NCBI RefSeq assembly: GCF_040640155.1
Contig: NZ_JBFABE010000040.1
Location: forward strand, 10,053 to 74,052
DNA length: 64,000 nucleotides
Direction: 5' to 3'
Origin: Streptosporangium sp040640155
Lineage (GTDB): Bacteria > Actinomycetota > Actinomycetes > Streptosporangiales > Streptosporangiaceae
Shown: piece by piece, positions 50,476 through 59,400 of the stretch
How positions within the stretch are numbered: position 1 is the first letter of the stretch
Layout of the letters: each line of letters begins with the position of its first letter
Program-made: the position numbers and the translations under genes
Notes under the pieces: model-generated
What the model was told of the DNA's origin: nothing
Seen by the model: the letters and a program-made list of their open reading frames with translations, nothing else
Databases searched by the model: none

Positions 50476-52329
50476 TCACTCCGAATTCACGGGGTTCTGA
50501 AGGGGGGTGTTCCGCGGGTCCGGGGCCGGCCGGGCGGGATCGTGGACGAGGGGGTTCCCCGGGCCGGGGGCCGGCCCGGCGGGATTCCGGACGGGGACGT
50601 TCCGCGGGTCCGGGACCAGGCGGGAGGCCAGCGCGCCCAGCGGGGTGGGACCTGCGAGCCGGTTGAGGGTCAGGCCCTCCCAGCCGCCGCGGGCGAGCTC
50701 GGCCAGCACCTGCGGGATGCGCAGGGCCTGGCCTCCGGCGAGGGTGTAGCTGTGGGAGAGGTCGAGGTCGGCGCCGAGGTCGCCGGGCCGGTGCGCCCGT
50801 CGCACGGCGTCGGCCAGCGCCAGGGCGGCGGGGCCGGTCACGCCGTCCCAGGTCTCGATCGGGGACGCGACGGGGGCACCACGGGGTGGTCCGAAGCCGG
50901 CCGTCCGGGCCGCTTCGCCCAGCGGCGGGCCGGCGGGGGCGGCGGGATCGGCGGGATCGGCGGCAGGGGTGGTGAGGGCGGGGCCGGGGTCGTGGGCGAG
51001 TACCAGGGCCTCCATGCCGCGCAGGAAGCGCTCCACGGCGACGGCGTCCATGACGGGCGAGGCGGCGTGGAGCGACAGGGCGACGGCGTCACACCACTCG
51101 TCCACGCGCAGGTAGGTGTCGGAGTCGTTGTGCGCCCAGGCCTCCGGGACGGGGTTCCAGGTGAAGGCGGTGCGCCGGCCGCCGTACTCGCGGGTGCGCT
51201 GCTTGATGAAGTTGACCTCCGAGCCCAGCCGTACGGCCGTGCCGCGCCGGGAACCCTCCCGCGACACCATCTCGACGACCTTGTCGTAGGGCACGTACGC
51301 GTGCTCCCCGGCACGCTCGTACGCGGCCGCCGCCCGGCGCAGCAGCTCGCCGAACGACGGGTCGCCGGCGCAGCCGACGCGCACCAGCATCGGGGAGAAC
51401 ATGCACGTCAGCACGTCCGGGCAGGGGTGCGACTCGCGGTTGCTGACGAACGCCAGGTGCGCCACGTCGTCCTGGCCGGTGTAGGCGGCCATCATCGCGG
51501 TGTAGGCGGCCACGTGCACCAGCGACGGCCACACGCCGTGGCGGGCGGCGATCCGCCGCGAGGCCCCCAGCATCGCCGGCGAGATCAGCGTCGCGTGCCG
51601 CGCGGGCGGCTCCGGCGGGGTGCCCGGTGTCGCGTGCCGGGCGTCCCGTCCGGTCGAGGGCGGCGTCGCGAGCGGGGCGGACGGCTCGTGCGGGGCGCCG
51701 CGCCGCGTCGCGAACGGGTCGGCGGGCAGGCCCGCCACCTCCTCCTGCCAGTACGCCATGGCCCGCGACGCCACGATGGCGGCGTCGGCCGAGGCCTCGT
51801 ACCGGGCCAGGTCGGCGGGCTGGCGGCTCACCGGGAGCAGGGCGGCCGGGCGGCGGGCGGCGATGCCGGCGCCCTGCGTCCGCAGCTCCCGCTTGATCTC
51901 ACCCAGCGTCCACACGTCCACGGCCAGGTGGTTGAACACCAGCACGCAGTGCCGCGGCACGCCACCCGTGGTGATCAGGCAGGCCCGGATCGGCCACTCG
52001 CCGGCGAGGTCGAACGGCCTGCCGCCGAGCTCCTCGACCACGTCGGCGGGCGCGGGCGTGCCGTCCCGCTCGGTGGTGGCCACCGTGACCGGGAGCGGCG
52101 CGGGAGGGTGCACCCGCTGCGCGGGCTCCGGGGACAGGTCGAAGGTGGTGCGCAGGATCTCGTGCCGGCGTACCAGGTAGGTGAGCATCGCCCGGCAGGC
52201 GGCGACCGTGAGCCCCGCGGGCAGGTCGAAGCGCAGGACCACGTGCGTCTCACGCCGGTGCCGGGGCGGCAACTGATGGAACCGCAGCCACATGTGGCGC
52301 TGCCCCCAGCACAGGTTCGCGGATTTCAC
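50476..52329 (-). CDS. Free-standing condensation protein with a carrier-like domain lacking Ser
   Basis: A 617-residue NRPS fragment. From the GTG at 52329 (GGTGGG upstream) residues 1-440 are a condensation domain: SANLCWGQRHMWLRF, RRHEILRTTF, and NHLAVDVW at 133-140, where the first His of HHxxxD is Asn but the catalytic second His134 and Asp138 remain. Residues about 525-580 read like a carrier domain (DLDLSHSYTLAGGQALRIPQ), with Gln-Ala where the phosphopantetheine Ser should be. The C-terminal tail is three 45-bp repeats of Pro/Asn/Asp. It heads the operon with the unknown protein and the cysteine desulfurase and has box e 32 bases upstream. Confidence 0.82.
   Translation of the reverse strand: MKSANLCWGQRHMWLRFHQLPPRHRRETHVVLRFDLPAGLTVAACRAMLTYLVRRHEILRTTFDLSPEPAQRVHPPAPLPVTVATTERDGTPAPADVVEELGGRPFDLAGEWPIRACLITTGGVPRHCVLVFNHLAVDVWTLGEIKRELRTQGAGIAARRPAALLPVSRQPADLARYEASADAAIVASRAMAYWQEEVAGLPADPFATRRGAPHEPSAPLATPPSTGRDARHATPGTPPEPPARHATLISPAMLGASRRIAARHGVWPSLVHVAAYTAMMAAYTGQDDVAHLAFVSNRESHPCPDVLTCMFSPMLVRVGCAGDPSFGELLRRAAAAYERAGEHAYVPYDKVVEMVSREGSRRGTAVRLGSEVNFIKQRTREYGGRRTAFTWNPVPEAWAHNDSDTYLRVDEWCDAVALSLHAASPVMDAVAVERFLRGMEALVLAHDPGPALTTPAADPADPAAPAGPPLGEAARTAGFGPPRGAPVASPIETWDGVTGPAALALADAVRRAHRPGDLGADLDLSHSYTLAGGQALRIPQVLAELARGGWEGLTLNRLAGPTPLGALASRLVPDPRNVPVRNPAGPAPGPGNPLVHDPARPAPDPRNTPLQNPVNSE
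50492..50620. repeat. In-frame ~45-bp tandem repeat, three copies, at the 3' end of condensation protein 1
   Basis: Three diverged copies encode units such as NPAGPAPGPGNPLVHDP and ARPAPDPRNTPLQNP. They form a disordered tail after the carrier-like domain. Confidence 0.65.
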
Positions 52330-52360
52330 CGGTTCCCACCCCCAGCGGTTGTCGCATGAC

Positions 52361-52370
52361 CCCCTATGGG
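52361..52370. promoter_or_regulatory. CCCCTATGGG box e (condensation protein 1/carrier protein divergent region)
   Basis: Ten bases identical to box b. It lies 32 bases upstream of the condensation protein GTG and 165 bases upstream of the carrier protein ATG. The rest of this gap (52330-52534) is AT-richer and includes GATATCGGCGAATATTC near 52496-52510. Confidence 0.5.
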
Positions 52371-52534
52371 TTCGAGGATCGACTTTTCCCGCGGGTGGCA
52401 CAACCACTGCTCAATGGCAGGTTCCGGCCCGGAATAAATTGCCAGACATGCGTTCCCTGTCGCCTTGACCGGTGCCCCGCCGTTCGGCAGCCTCGATATC
52501 GGCGAATATTCACCGCCGGATAGGAGGTAACGCG

Positions 52535-52804
52535 ATGCTGGAAATACCCGATCAGTTCCAGAGTATTCTGCGCGCGCATCTGCCGTACGCGGAGACGGGC
52601 GGCCTGACCGCCCGTGACGAGCTGTCCGCGCTCGGCCTCGACTCGATGGGCGTCGTGCGCCTGCTCGTCGACATCGAGAACGGCTACGCGGTCGAGCTGC
52701 CCGACGAGATCCTGGACGAGGCCACGTTCGCGACCGTCGGCTCGCTGTGGGGGGCGTTGTCCACGCTGATGACGATCGGACCCGGTCGTCCCCGGGCGTT
52801 CTGA
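52535..52804 (+). CDS. Free-standing peptidyl/acyl carrier protein
   Basis: An 89-residue carrier protein. TAGGAGGTAACGCG places a near-perfect ribosome binding site before the ATG at 52535. The phosphopantetheine site is Ser37 in LGLDSMGVVRLLVDIE. It is the only discrete carrier near the discrete adenylation and condensation proteins and is probably loaded by the adenylation protein. Among the NRPS parts it alone is read on the plus strand. Confidence 0.85.
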   Translation: MLEIPDQFQSILRAHLPYAETGGLTARDELSALGLDSMGVVRLLVDIENGYAVELPDEILDEATFATVGSLWGALSTLMTIGPGRPRAF

Positions 52805-53008
52805 GGTTCTCCGGGGGTTTCCTGGGCGTTCCGACGGGGTCTGAATCGTTCCGTCGCGGGTCACCCGCCGGTGGTCCTCCACCGCGCGGGTCACCCGCCG
52901 GCGTGGGGCGTCCCCCGGCGTGGGGCGCCCGCCGGCATCGACCGCCCACCGGCCTCGGTCGTCCGCCGAGGTCGACCGCTCGCCGGCGCGGGCCGCCCGT
53001 CTCGCCGC
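52805..53008. other. Intergenic gap with degenerate GC-rich repeats between convergent genes
   Basis: About 200 bases with decayed copies of a CCGCCGGCGTGGGGCG-like unit (52870-52990). No gene, box or clear terminator hairpin stands out. Confidence 0.5.
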
Positions 53009-54757
53009 TCAGCACTCCCGGCGCGGGTCGTCCGCCGGTACGGGGCCCCCGTCCAGCAGGCCCGCCAGGGCGCGCCGGTCCACCTTGCCGTTGGCGTTGA
53101 GCGGCAGCTCCGCCAGCAGCGTGACCGAGCGGGGCACCATGTACCCGGGCAGCACCTGTGTGACGCCCTTGACCAGCGTCACCGTGTCCAGGTCCGCGCC
53201 GGTGCAGGCGGCCGCCAGTTCCGGCTCGCCGTCGGGGCCGGGCACGGCCAGCACGGCCGCCTCCTGTACCCCCGGCTGCCCGCGCAGGGCGCACTCGACC
53301 TCGCCCAGTTCCACCCGGTGGCCCGAGATCTTCACCTGCTGGTCGAGCCGGCCCAGATGCACCAGCAGCCCGTCACGCCAGGCCACCCGGTCACCGGTGC
53401 GGTACCACAGCCCGGGCGCGACCGTGGCGTCCCCGGTGACGGTGGCGTCCCCCGTGACCGTGGTGCCCTCCGTGACCGTGGTGCCCTCCGTGACCGTGGT
53501 GCCCTCCGTGACCGTGGCGCTCTCCGTGACCGTGCTGCCCTCCGAGGTCGTGGCGTTCCCCGTCCCGGCGTGGACGGCGGCACCGCCGTCGAAGGCGACG
53601 AACCGGCCCGCGTTCACCGCCGGGTCGGTGTAACCGGGGAAGCGCTGCACCCCGCGCAGGCACAGCTCGCCCTCCTCGGCGGGCCGTCCGTCCCCGTCGA
53701 GCACCAGGTGATCGACGCCCGGGTACGGCAGGCCGATCGGCACCGTGCCGTTGACCGTCTCCGGCCAGAGGGACCGGTCGGCCGGCAGGCGGTACTCGGT
53801 GCAGCTCAGCGTCAGCTCCGTCGGCCCGTACAGGTTCTCCAGGACGCTGCCGGGCGCGGCCGTCCGCCAGGCGTCGGCCTGGCGAAGGGTGAGGGGCTCG
53901 CCGCAGAACAGGCTCCACCGCAGCGACGGCATCGCCCCGGGCGCCAACCGGCGCAGCCGCATGGCCACCGACACCACCGACGGCACCGAGAACCAGTGGG
54001 TCAGCCGTTCCCTGGCGATGAAAGCGGCCGGTTTGAGCAGGTCGTAGCGGCCCGGCACGACGAGTGTCGCGCCGCTGCCCCAGGTGGCGAACAGGTCGAA
54101 CACCGACAGGTCGAACGTCAGGTCGAAGGTCTGGGAGACGCGGCAGCCGAGGCCGAGCTCGTACCGGGGGATCACGTGCCGCAGGTAGGCGTCCACGCCG
54201 CGGTGACGCACCGGCACCCCCTTGGGCACGCCGGTGGAGCCCGACGTGAACAGCACGTAGGCCAGGTCGTCGGCGTCCGCCTCCCGGAAGGAGCCCGTCT
54301 CCCGCACGGCGCCCGTCTCCCGCAGGGCACCGGCCTCCCGCGGGGGGACGGCACGCGGGACGTCCGCCGGGTCCACCCGCAGGACGCGCGGGCCGTGCCC
54401 CGCCGGCCCGGTGAGATCCGGCGGCTCGTGCGCGGCGTCGGACAGCACGAGGTCGAGGCGGGCGGACGCGGCCACCAGGCGGTTGCGCGCGGCCGGCGCG
54501 GCCGGGTTCAGCGGGACCGCCGCCGCGCCCAGCCGCTGGATCGCCAGGTACCCGGCGTAGGCCAGGACGCCGCGGTTCGCGTGCAGTCCCACGCGCGCCG
54601 GCGGCCCGTCGCAGGCGTCCGCGATCCGCGCCGCGAGGTGGGCGGACATCGCCTCCAGCTCGGCGTAGGCGTACCGCTCGCCGCCCACCTCCAGGGCGGT
54701 ACGGTCGCCGAGACGCGCCGCGGAATCGGCGAACCACCGGTAGAGGGTACGTGCCAT
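53009..54757 (-). CDS. Free-standing NRPS adenylation protein
   Basis: A 582-residue amino-acid-activating enzyme (ATP to aminoacyl-AMP, then transfer to a carrier). Core motifs are present: A3 FTSGSTGVPKGV, A5 NLYGPTELT, A7 YRTGD, A8 GRLDQQVKISGHRVELGEVE, and Lys in NANGKVDR (A10). Asp in FDLTFDLSVFD keeps the alpha-amino contact, so an alpha-amino or imino acid is expected. My hand reading of the specificity positions is D-L-F-F-L-C-L-L-S-K, which I cannot match. A repeat tract sits just before A7. GGAGAG precedes the ATG at 54757. The second condensation gene lies 26 bases upstream in the same operon. Confidence 0.87.
   Translation of the reverse strand: MARTLYRWFADSAARLGDRTALEVGGERYAYAELEAMSAHLAARIADACDGPPARVGLHANRGVLAYAGYLAIQRLGAAAVPLNPAAPAARNRLVAASARLDLVLSDAAHEPPDLTGPAGHGPRVLRVDPADVPRAVPPREAGALRETGAVRETGSFREADADDLAYVLFTSGSTGVPKGVPVRHRGVDAYLRHVIPRYELGLGCRVSQTFDLTFDLSVFDLFATWGSGATLVVPGRYDLLKPAAFIARERLTHWFSVPSVVSVAMRLRRLAPGAMPSLRWSLFCGEPLTLRQADAWRTAAPGSVLENLYGPTELTLSCTEYRLPADRSLWPETVNGTVPIGLPYPGVDHLVLDGDGRPAEEGELCLRGVQRFPGYTDPAVNAGRFVAFDGGAAVHAGTGNATTSEGSTVTESATVTEGTTVTEGTTVTEGTTVTGDATVTGDATVAPGLWYRTGDRVAWRDGLLVHLGRLDQQVKISGHRVELGEVECALRGQPGVQEAAVLAVPGPDGEPELAAACTGADLDTVTLVKGVTQVLPGYMVPRSVTLLAELPLNANGKVDRRALAGLLDGGPVPADDPRREC
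53419..53555. repeat. In-frame 18-bp tandem repeat in the adenylation protein gene
   Basis: Unit GACCGTGGTGCCCTCCGT, about seven to eight copies, encoding TVTEGT/TVTGDA units on the minus strand. It inserts some 45 residues of low complexity between the A6 region and A7. Confidence 0.8.
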
Positions 54758-54783
54758 GGTCTCTCCAGGTGACGGCCCGGCCG

Positions 54784-56202
54784 CTACCGGGGCGGTTCGG
54801 GAAGGCGGGACGGGAACAGCGACGGCGGCAGGTCCTCGCCCGCGCCCCACAGGTCCTTCAACGCCCGGCCGGGGTCGGTCAGCGCGAGCTGCATCCCCAG
54901 CGGGATCGTCCGCATGACGTCGACCATCGCCGGTGCCGGCAGCACCTCGGGGTCGGCCAGCATGAGCACGCCGGTGCGCCCGCCGCGCACCTCGACCCGG
55001 ACCCGGAACGCCTGCCCGTACGGCTGGGCCAGCGGCGTCCAGGCCAGCTCGGCGGGCGTCTGGTCGGCCGGGTCGCTCGGCCTGCGGTCCACCTGGACGT
55101 AGTTGAACCAGGCCCGGAAGAGGTGGTTGATCCAGCAGCCGTGCTCGGGCACCGACCCGGCGGCCTCGGCCACCTCGGCGATCCGGTCGATGTCGTAGGA
55201 CCCGTGGCGGTAGGCCCGGGTGCCCGCCCAGTGCAGGCGCCTGATGTGCTCGGCGATCGTGGCCCGCCGGTCCACCTCCGTGACGACCGGGACGAGCTGG
55301 TTCATCGTGCCGACGAGCTGCTGGTCCTCCGGGGCGAACCGGTTGGACGACATCAGGCTCATCGTGACCCGGTCGGTGCCCAGGTGCCTGGCCAGGCCGG
55401 CGGCCACGAACGCCATCACCACGGCCGGGGCGGTGACGCCGTGCGTGCGGGCCACCTCCGCCGCCAGGCCGCCCAGGCGCCGCGAGTGCAGGGTCAGCTC
55501 CAGCCGCTCGCGCTTGACCCGCGCGGGCAGCGTCGGCAGCCCGTCCGTCAGCCCCTCGGCCAGCACAGCGCGCCAGTGGCGTTCCGCGGCCTCCTGCCGG
55601 GGCCGCCAGGCCGCCTCGCGCTGCCGCCGCGCCAGCTCGCGCGGCGGTGGCGGCGGCGGTGCCGACGCCGGCAACGGCGCCGACGGCGACGGCGACGACG
55701 GGGAGGGCAGGGCGGAGGCCGTCGTGCCCGCGCCGGACATCAGCGCCTTGAACTCGTCCTGCAGGTGGTGGATCGACCACAGGTCAACGATCAGGTGGGA
55801 GAACGCCAGCGTCAGGTACATCGGGGCGCCCCCCGAACTGATCAGCCGGCCGCGCCAGTTGAGGTCGCCGGCCATCGCGAACGGCATCGCCACCAGCTCG
55901 GCCTTGGTGCGCTCGTGCTCCGAGGGGTCGGTGACGACCCGGTCGATCCGCTCGATCGGCAGCTCCACGTCCTCGTGCACGCGCTGGACCGGGCGGGCGC
56001 CGCCGCCCGGCTCGTAGGTGGTCCGCAGCGCCTCGTGCCGCTCGACGAGCCGCTCCAGCGCGGCCGTCACCCGCCCCATGGGCAGGCCACGCAGATCCCA
56101 CGTGGTCGGCAGGTTCGCCTCGGCCAGCCAATCCTCCGGATACCGCTCGATCTCGCGCCAGCTGAAGAGCTGGCCATGGCTGAGCGGGGACTCGACGGGC
56201 AT
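54784..56202 (-). CDS. Free-standing condensation-domain protein 2
   Basis: A 472-residue condensation-superfamily protein from the ATG at 56202, chosen for GGAGGAGGGG just upstream. It has SHGQLFSWREIE, ERHEALRTTY and the active-site motif FSHLIVDLWS (His136, Asp140), with Ser replacing the first His. An Ala/Pro/Ser-rich linker interrupts it at about residues 157-185, and the C-terminal half has TMNQLVPVVTEVDRRATIAE and SLFPSRLPEPPR. It is the first gene of the operon with the adenylation protein. Together with condensation protein 1 it could make an amide between the aminoacyl carrier and another acyl or amine partner, such as the type II chain or the aminosugar. Confidence 0.8.
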   Translation of the reverse strand: MPVESPLSHGQLFSWREIERYPEDWLAEANLPTTWDLRGLPMGRVTAALERLVERHEALRTTYEPGGGARPVQRVHEDVELPIERIDRVVTDPSEHERTKAELVAMPFAMAGDLNWRGRLISSGGAPMYLTLAFSHLIVDLWSIHHLQDEFKALMSGAGTTASALPSPSSPSPSAPLPASAPPPPPPRELARRQREAAWRPRQEAAERHWRAVLAEGLTDGLPTLPARVKRERLELTLHSRRLGGLAAEVARTHGVTAPAVVMAFVAAGLARHLGTDRVTMSLMSSNRFAPEDQQLVGTMNQLVPVVTEVDRRATIAEHIRRLHWAGTRAYRHGSYDIDRIAEVAEAAGSVPEHGCWINHLFRAWFNYVQVDRRPSDPADQTPAELAWTPLAQPYGQAFRVRVEVRGGRTGVLMLADPEVLPAPAMVDVMRTIPLGMQLALTDPGRALKDLWGAGEDLPPSLFPSRLPEPPR

Positions 56203-56466
56203 GCGCCCCTCCTCCCGCGGATTTCTCCGCCCGTCATTCATCCCGGACCCCGGAGCCGGGGTCAAGGCTCGGACCGGTCGGAGGCGATGGCAACAAACGG
56301 CGGTAACAAGGTGCCGCCCGCAGACCATGTGCCCGGGTGAGGACCGGCAATTAGGGTCGCACTCACTATGCAATAGCCGCAAACTCCTCCGGTTGCCGAT
56401 AAACGCGTCGCAGCCGTTCGGATAAACGGTGTCCGATGGACGCCCGAGGCTTGGGGTGGCGTATTA
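56203..56466. other. Divergent promoter region between condensation protein 2 and the type I PKS
   Basis: A 264-base gap without a gene. It is AT-richer near 56345-56380 and contains AATTAGGGTCGC at 56350, a poor relative of the TAGGGG box with no properly spaced -10. The PKS and the condensation operon probably fire from here. Confidence 0.45.
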
Positions 56467-59400
56467 ATGAGTGAGTCGAGACAGCAGGCCGGGAAAGGCG
56501 GGCCGGACGCCATCGCCGTCATCGGCATGGCGTGCAGGCTCCCTCAGGCGGACGATCCGGCGGGATTCTGGAGGCTGCTGCGCGAGGGCGTGGACGCGGT
56601 CACCGACGCGCCCGCCGGCCGCCGGCCGGACGCCGCCGAGTACCGCCGGGGCGGGTTCCTGGCCGACGTGGACGGCTTCGACGCGTCCTTCTTCGGCATC
56701 TCGCCGAACGAGGCGGCGGTGATGGACCCGCATCAGCGGCTGGCGCTCGAACTGGGCTGGGAGGCGCTGGAGAACGCCCGCGTCCTGCCCTCCGCCCTGC
56801 GCGGCAGTGCCGCCGGCGTCTTCCTCGGCGCCATCTCCCAGGACTACGCCGCGCTGAGCGACAGGGCCGCGCGGCCCGGCCGGCACGCCTACACCGGCGT
56901 CAACCGGGCGCTGATCGCCAACCGGATCTCGTACGCGCTCGGTCTGCGCGGTCCCAGCCTCACCCTGGACACGGGCCAGTCGTCGTCGCTCGTCGCGGTG
57001 CAGATGGCCGGCGCGAGCCTGCGGCGCGGCGAGAGCGACCTGGCGCTGGCCGGTGGGGTGAACCTGAACCTGCTCGCCGAGACCACCGCCGCCATCGGCG
57101 CCTTCGGCGCGCTGTCGCCCGACGGGCGCTGCCACGTCTTCGACGAGCGGGCCAACGGGTACGTGCGCGGCGAGGGCGGCGCGGTCGTCGTGCTCAAGCG
57201 GCTGGCCGACGCGCTGGCCGACGGCGACCCGATACACGCGGTGATCCTCGGCGGCGCCGTCAACAACGACGGCGGCGGCGAGGGGCTGACCGTGCCGAGC
57301 GCGCGGGCGCAGGAGGAGGTCATCAGGCTCGCCTGCGCCGAGGCCGGGGTCGCGCCGGGCGACGTGGGCTACGTCGAGCTGCACGGCACGGGTACCAGGG
57401 TGGGCGACCCGGTGGAGGCGGCCGCGCTCGGCGCCGCGTACGGGGCCGGGCGCGCGGAGCCGCTCCTGGTCGGTTCCGTCAAGACGAACATCGGCCACCT
57501 GGAGGGCGCGGCGGGCATCGCCGGGCTGCTCAAGGTGGTGCTCGCGCTCAAGCACCGCCGGCTCCCGGCCAGCCTGCACTTCCAGGCGCCTCCCGCGCGG
57601 ATCCCCCTGGACGAGCTGCGCCTGCGGGTGGTGGGGGAGACCCGCGCCTGGCCGCAGGGCGGCCGCCTGGTGGCGGGTGTCAGCTCCTTCGGCATGGGCG
57701 GCACGAACTGCCACCTGATCGTCGCCGAGCCTCCTTCCGCCGGTCCGGACGCCCCGGAGGTCGCGGACGCCCCGGACGTCGCCGAGGCGCCCTGGGTGGT
57801 GTCGGGACGCACGGAGCAGGCGGTGCGCGAGCAGGCCGGACGGCTGGCCGCGCTCGCCGTCGACGCCGGGACCGCCGTCGACGCCGACGCCGACGCCGGG
57901 ACCGGTGCCGACGCCGGGACCGGGATCGGGAACGACGCCGACGCCGGGACCGAGGGGGCGGGCGTCGGCGGCGCGCGGCCCGTGGACGTGGCGCTGAGCC
58001 TCGCCGTGACCCGTACGGCCTTCGAGCGCCGTGCCGTGGTGCTCTCCCAGGACTCCGCCGCGCGCCAGGAGGCGCTGCGCGCGCTGGCCGAGGGCCGCCC
58101 GCACGACGACGTCGTCACCGGCGCCGCCGCCGGCGGGGGATGCGCCTTCGTCTTCCCCGGGCAGGGCTCGCAGTGGGCGGGGATGGCGCGTGAGCTGATC
58201 GCCGCCTCGCCGGTGTTCGGCGCGCGGCTGGCGGAGTGCGCCGAGGCGCTCCGGCCCTTCACCGACCACGCCCTGATGGACGTGCTCCAGGAACGCCCCG
58301 GCGCCCCGGGCCTGGACCGGGTGGACGTGGTGCAGCCCGCCCTGTGGGCCGTCATGGTCGCGCTGGCCGAGACCTGGCGTGCCCACGGCGTGCGGCCCGA
58401 CGTGGTCGTCGGCCACTCGCAGGGCGAGATCGCCGCCGCCGCCGTCGCGGGCGGGCTCACCCTGTCCGACGCCGCCAGGGTCGTCGCGCTGCGCAGCCGC
58501 GCCATCGCCGGCATCGCCGGAAAGGGAGGCAGGGGCGGCATGATGTCGGTCGCCGCCCCCCTGGAGGTGGTCGAGCCGGTCCTGCCCGAGGGCGTGTCCG
58601 TGGCAGCCTTCAACGGCCCCCGCTCGCTGGTGGTCTCCGGCCCCCGGGAGGCGCTGGCCGAGCTCGCGGCCCGGCTGCCCGGCCACCGCACCAAGATCAT
58701 TCCTGTGGACTACGCCTCCCACTCGCCCGAGGTGGAGGCGGTGCGCGACGAGGTGCTGGAGGCGCTCGCCCCGATCCGGCCGGTGAGCGGCACGACGGCG
58801 TTCGTCTCCACGCTCACGGGCGAGCCCATGGACACGGCCGGCCTCGACGCCGCCTACTGGTACAGCAGCCTGCGACGCCCGGTCCGCTTCGGTCACGCCC
58901 TGCGGGCCGTCCTGGAGGACTGCGCGCTGTTCGTGGAGTGCAGCCCGCACCCGGTGCTGGTCACGGGTGTGGAGGAGACCGCGGAGGACGCGGGCCGGGA
59001 CGTGGCCGTGGTCGCCACTCTGCGCCGTGGCGAGGGCGGCGCAGAGCGGCTGACCCGGTCACTGGCCCAGGCCTACGCCCAGGGCGCGCCGGTGGACTGG
59101 TCCCGGCTCTGCCCCGGCGGGCGGCTGGTGGACCTGCCCACCTACCCGTTCCAGCGCCGCCACACCGCGGCCGTCCCGCCGCCCCGTACGGCACGACCGG
59201 ACGCTCCGGACGCTCCGGACGCTCCGGACGCGCCCGGGACGCGACCGGACACGGCGGCCGCCGCGGGCACGGCGGGCACCGCGGGGGACGGCAGGTCCAG
59301 GGCGGAGCTGCGCGAGCTGGTGCTGGCGGTCACGGCGCGGCTCCTCGGCCACGACGACACGACCGGCGTCGAGCCCGAGCGCACGTTCAAGGACCTCGGC

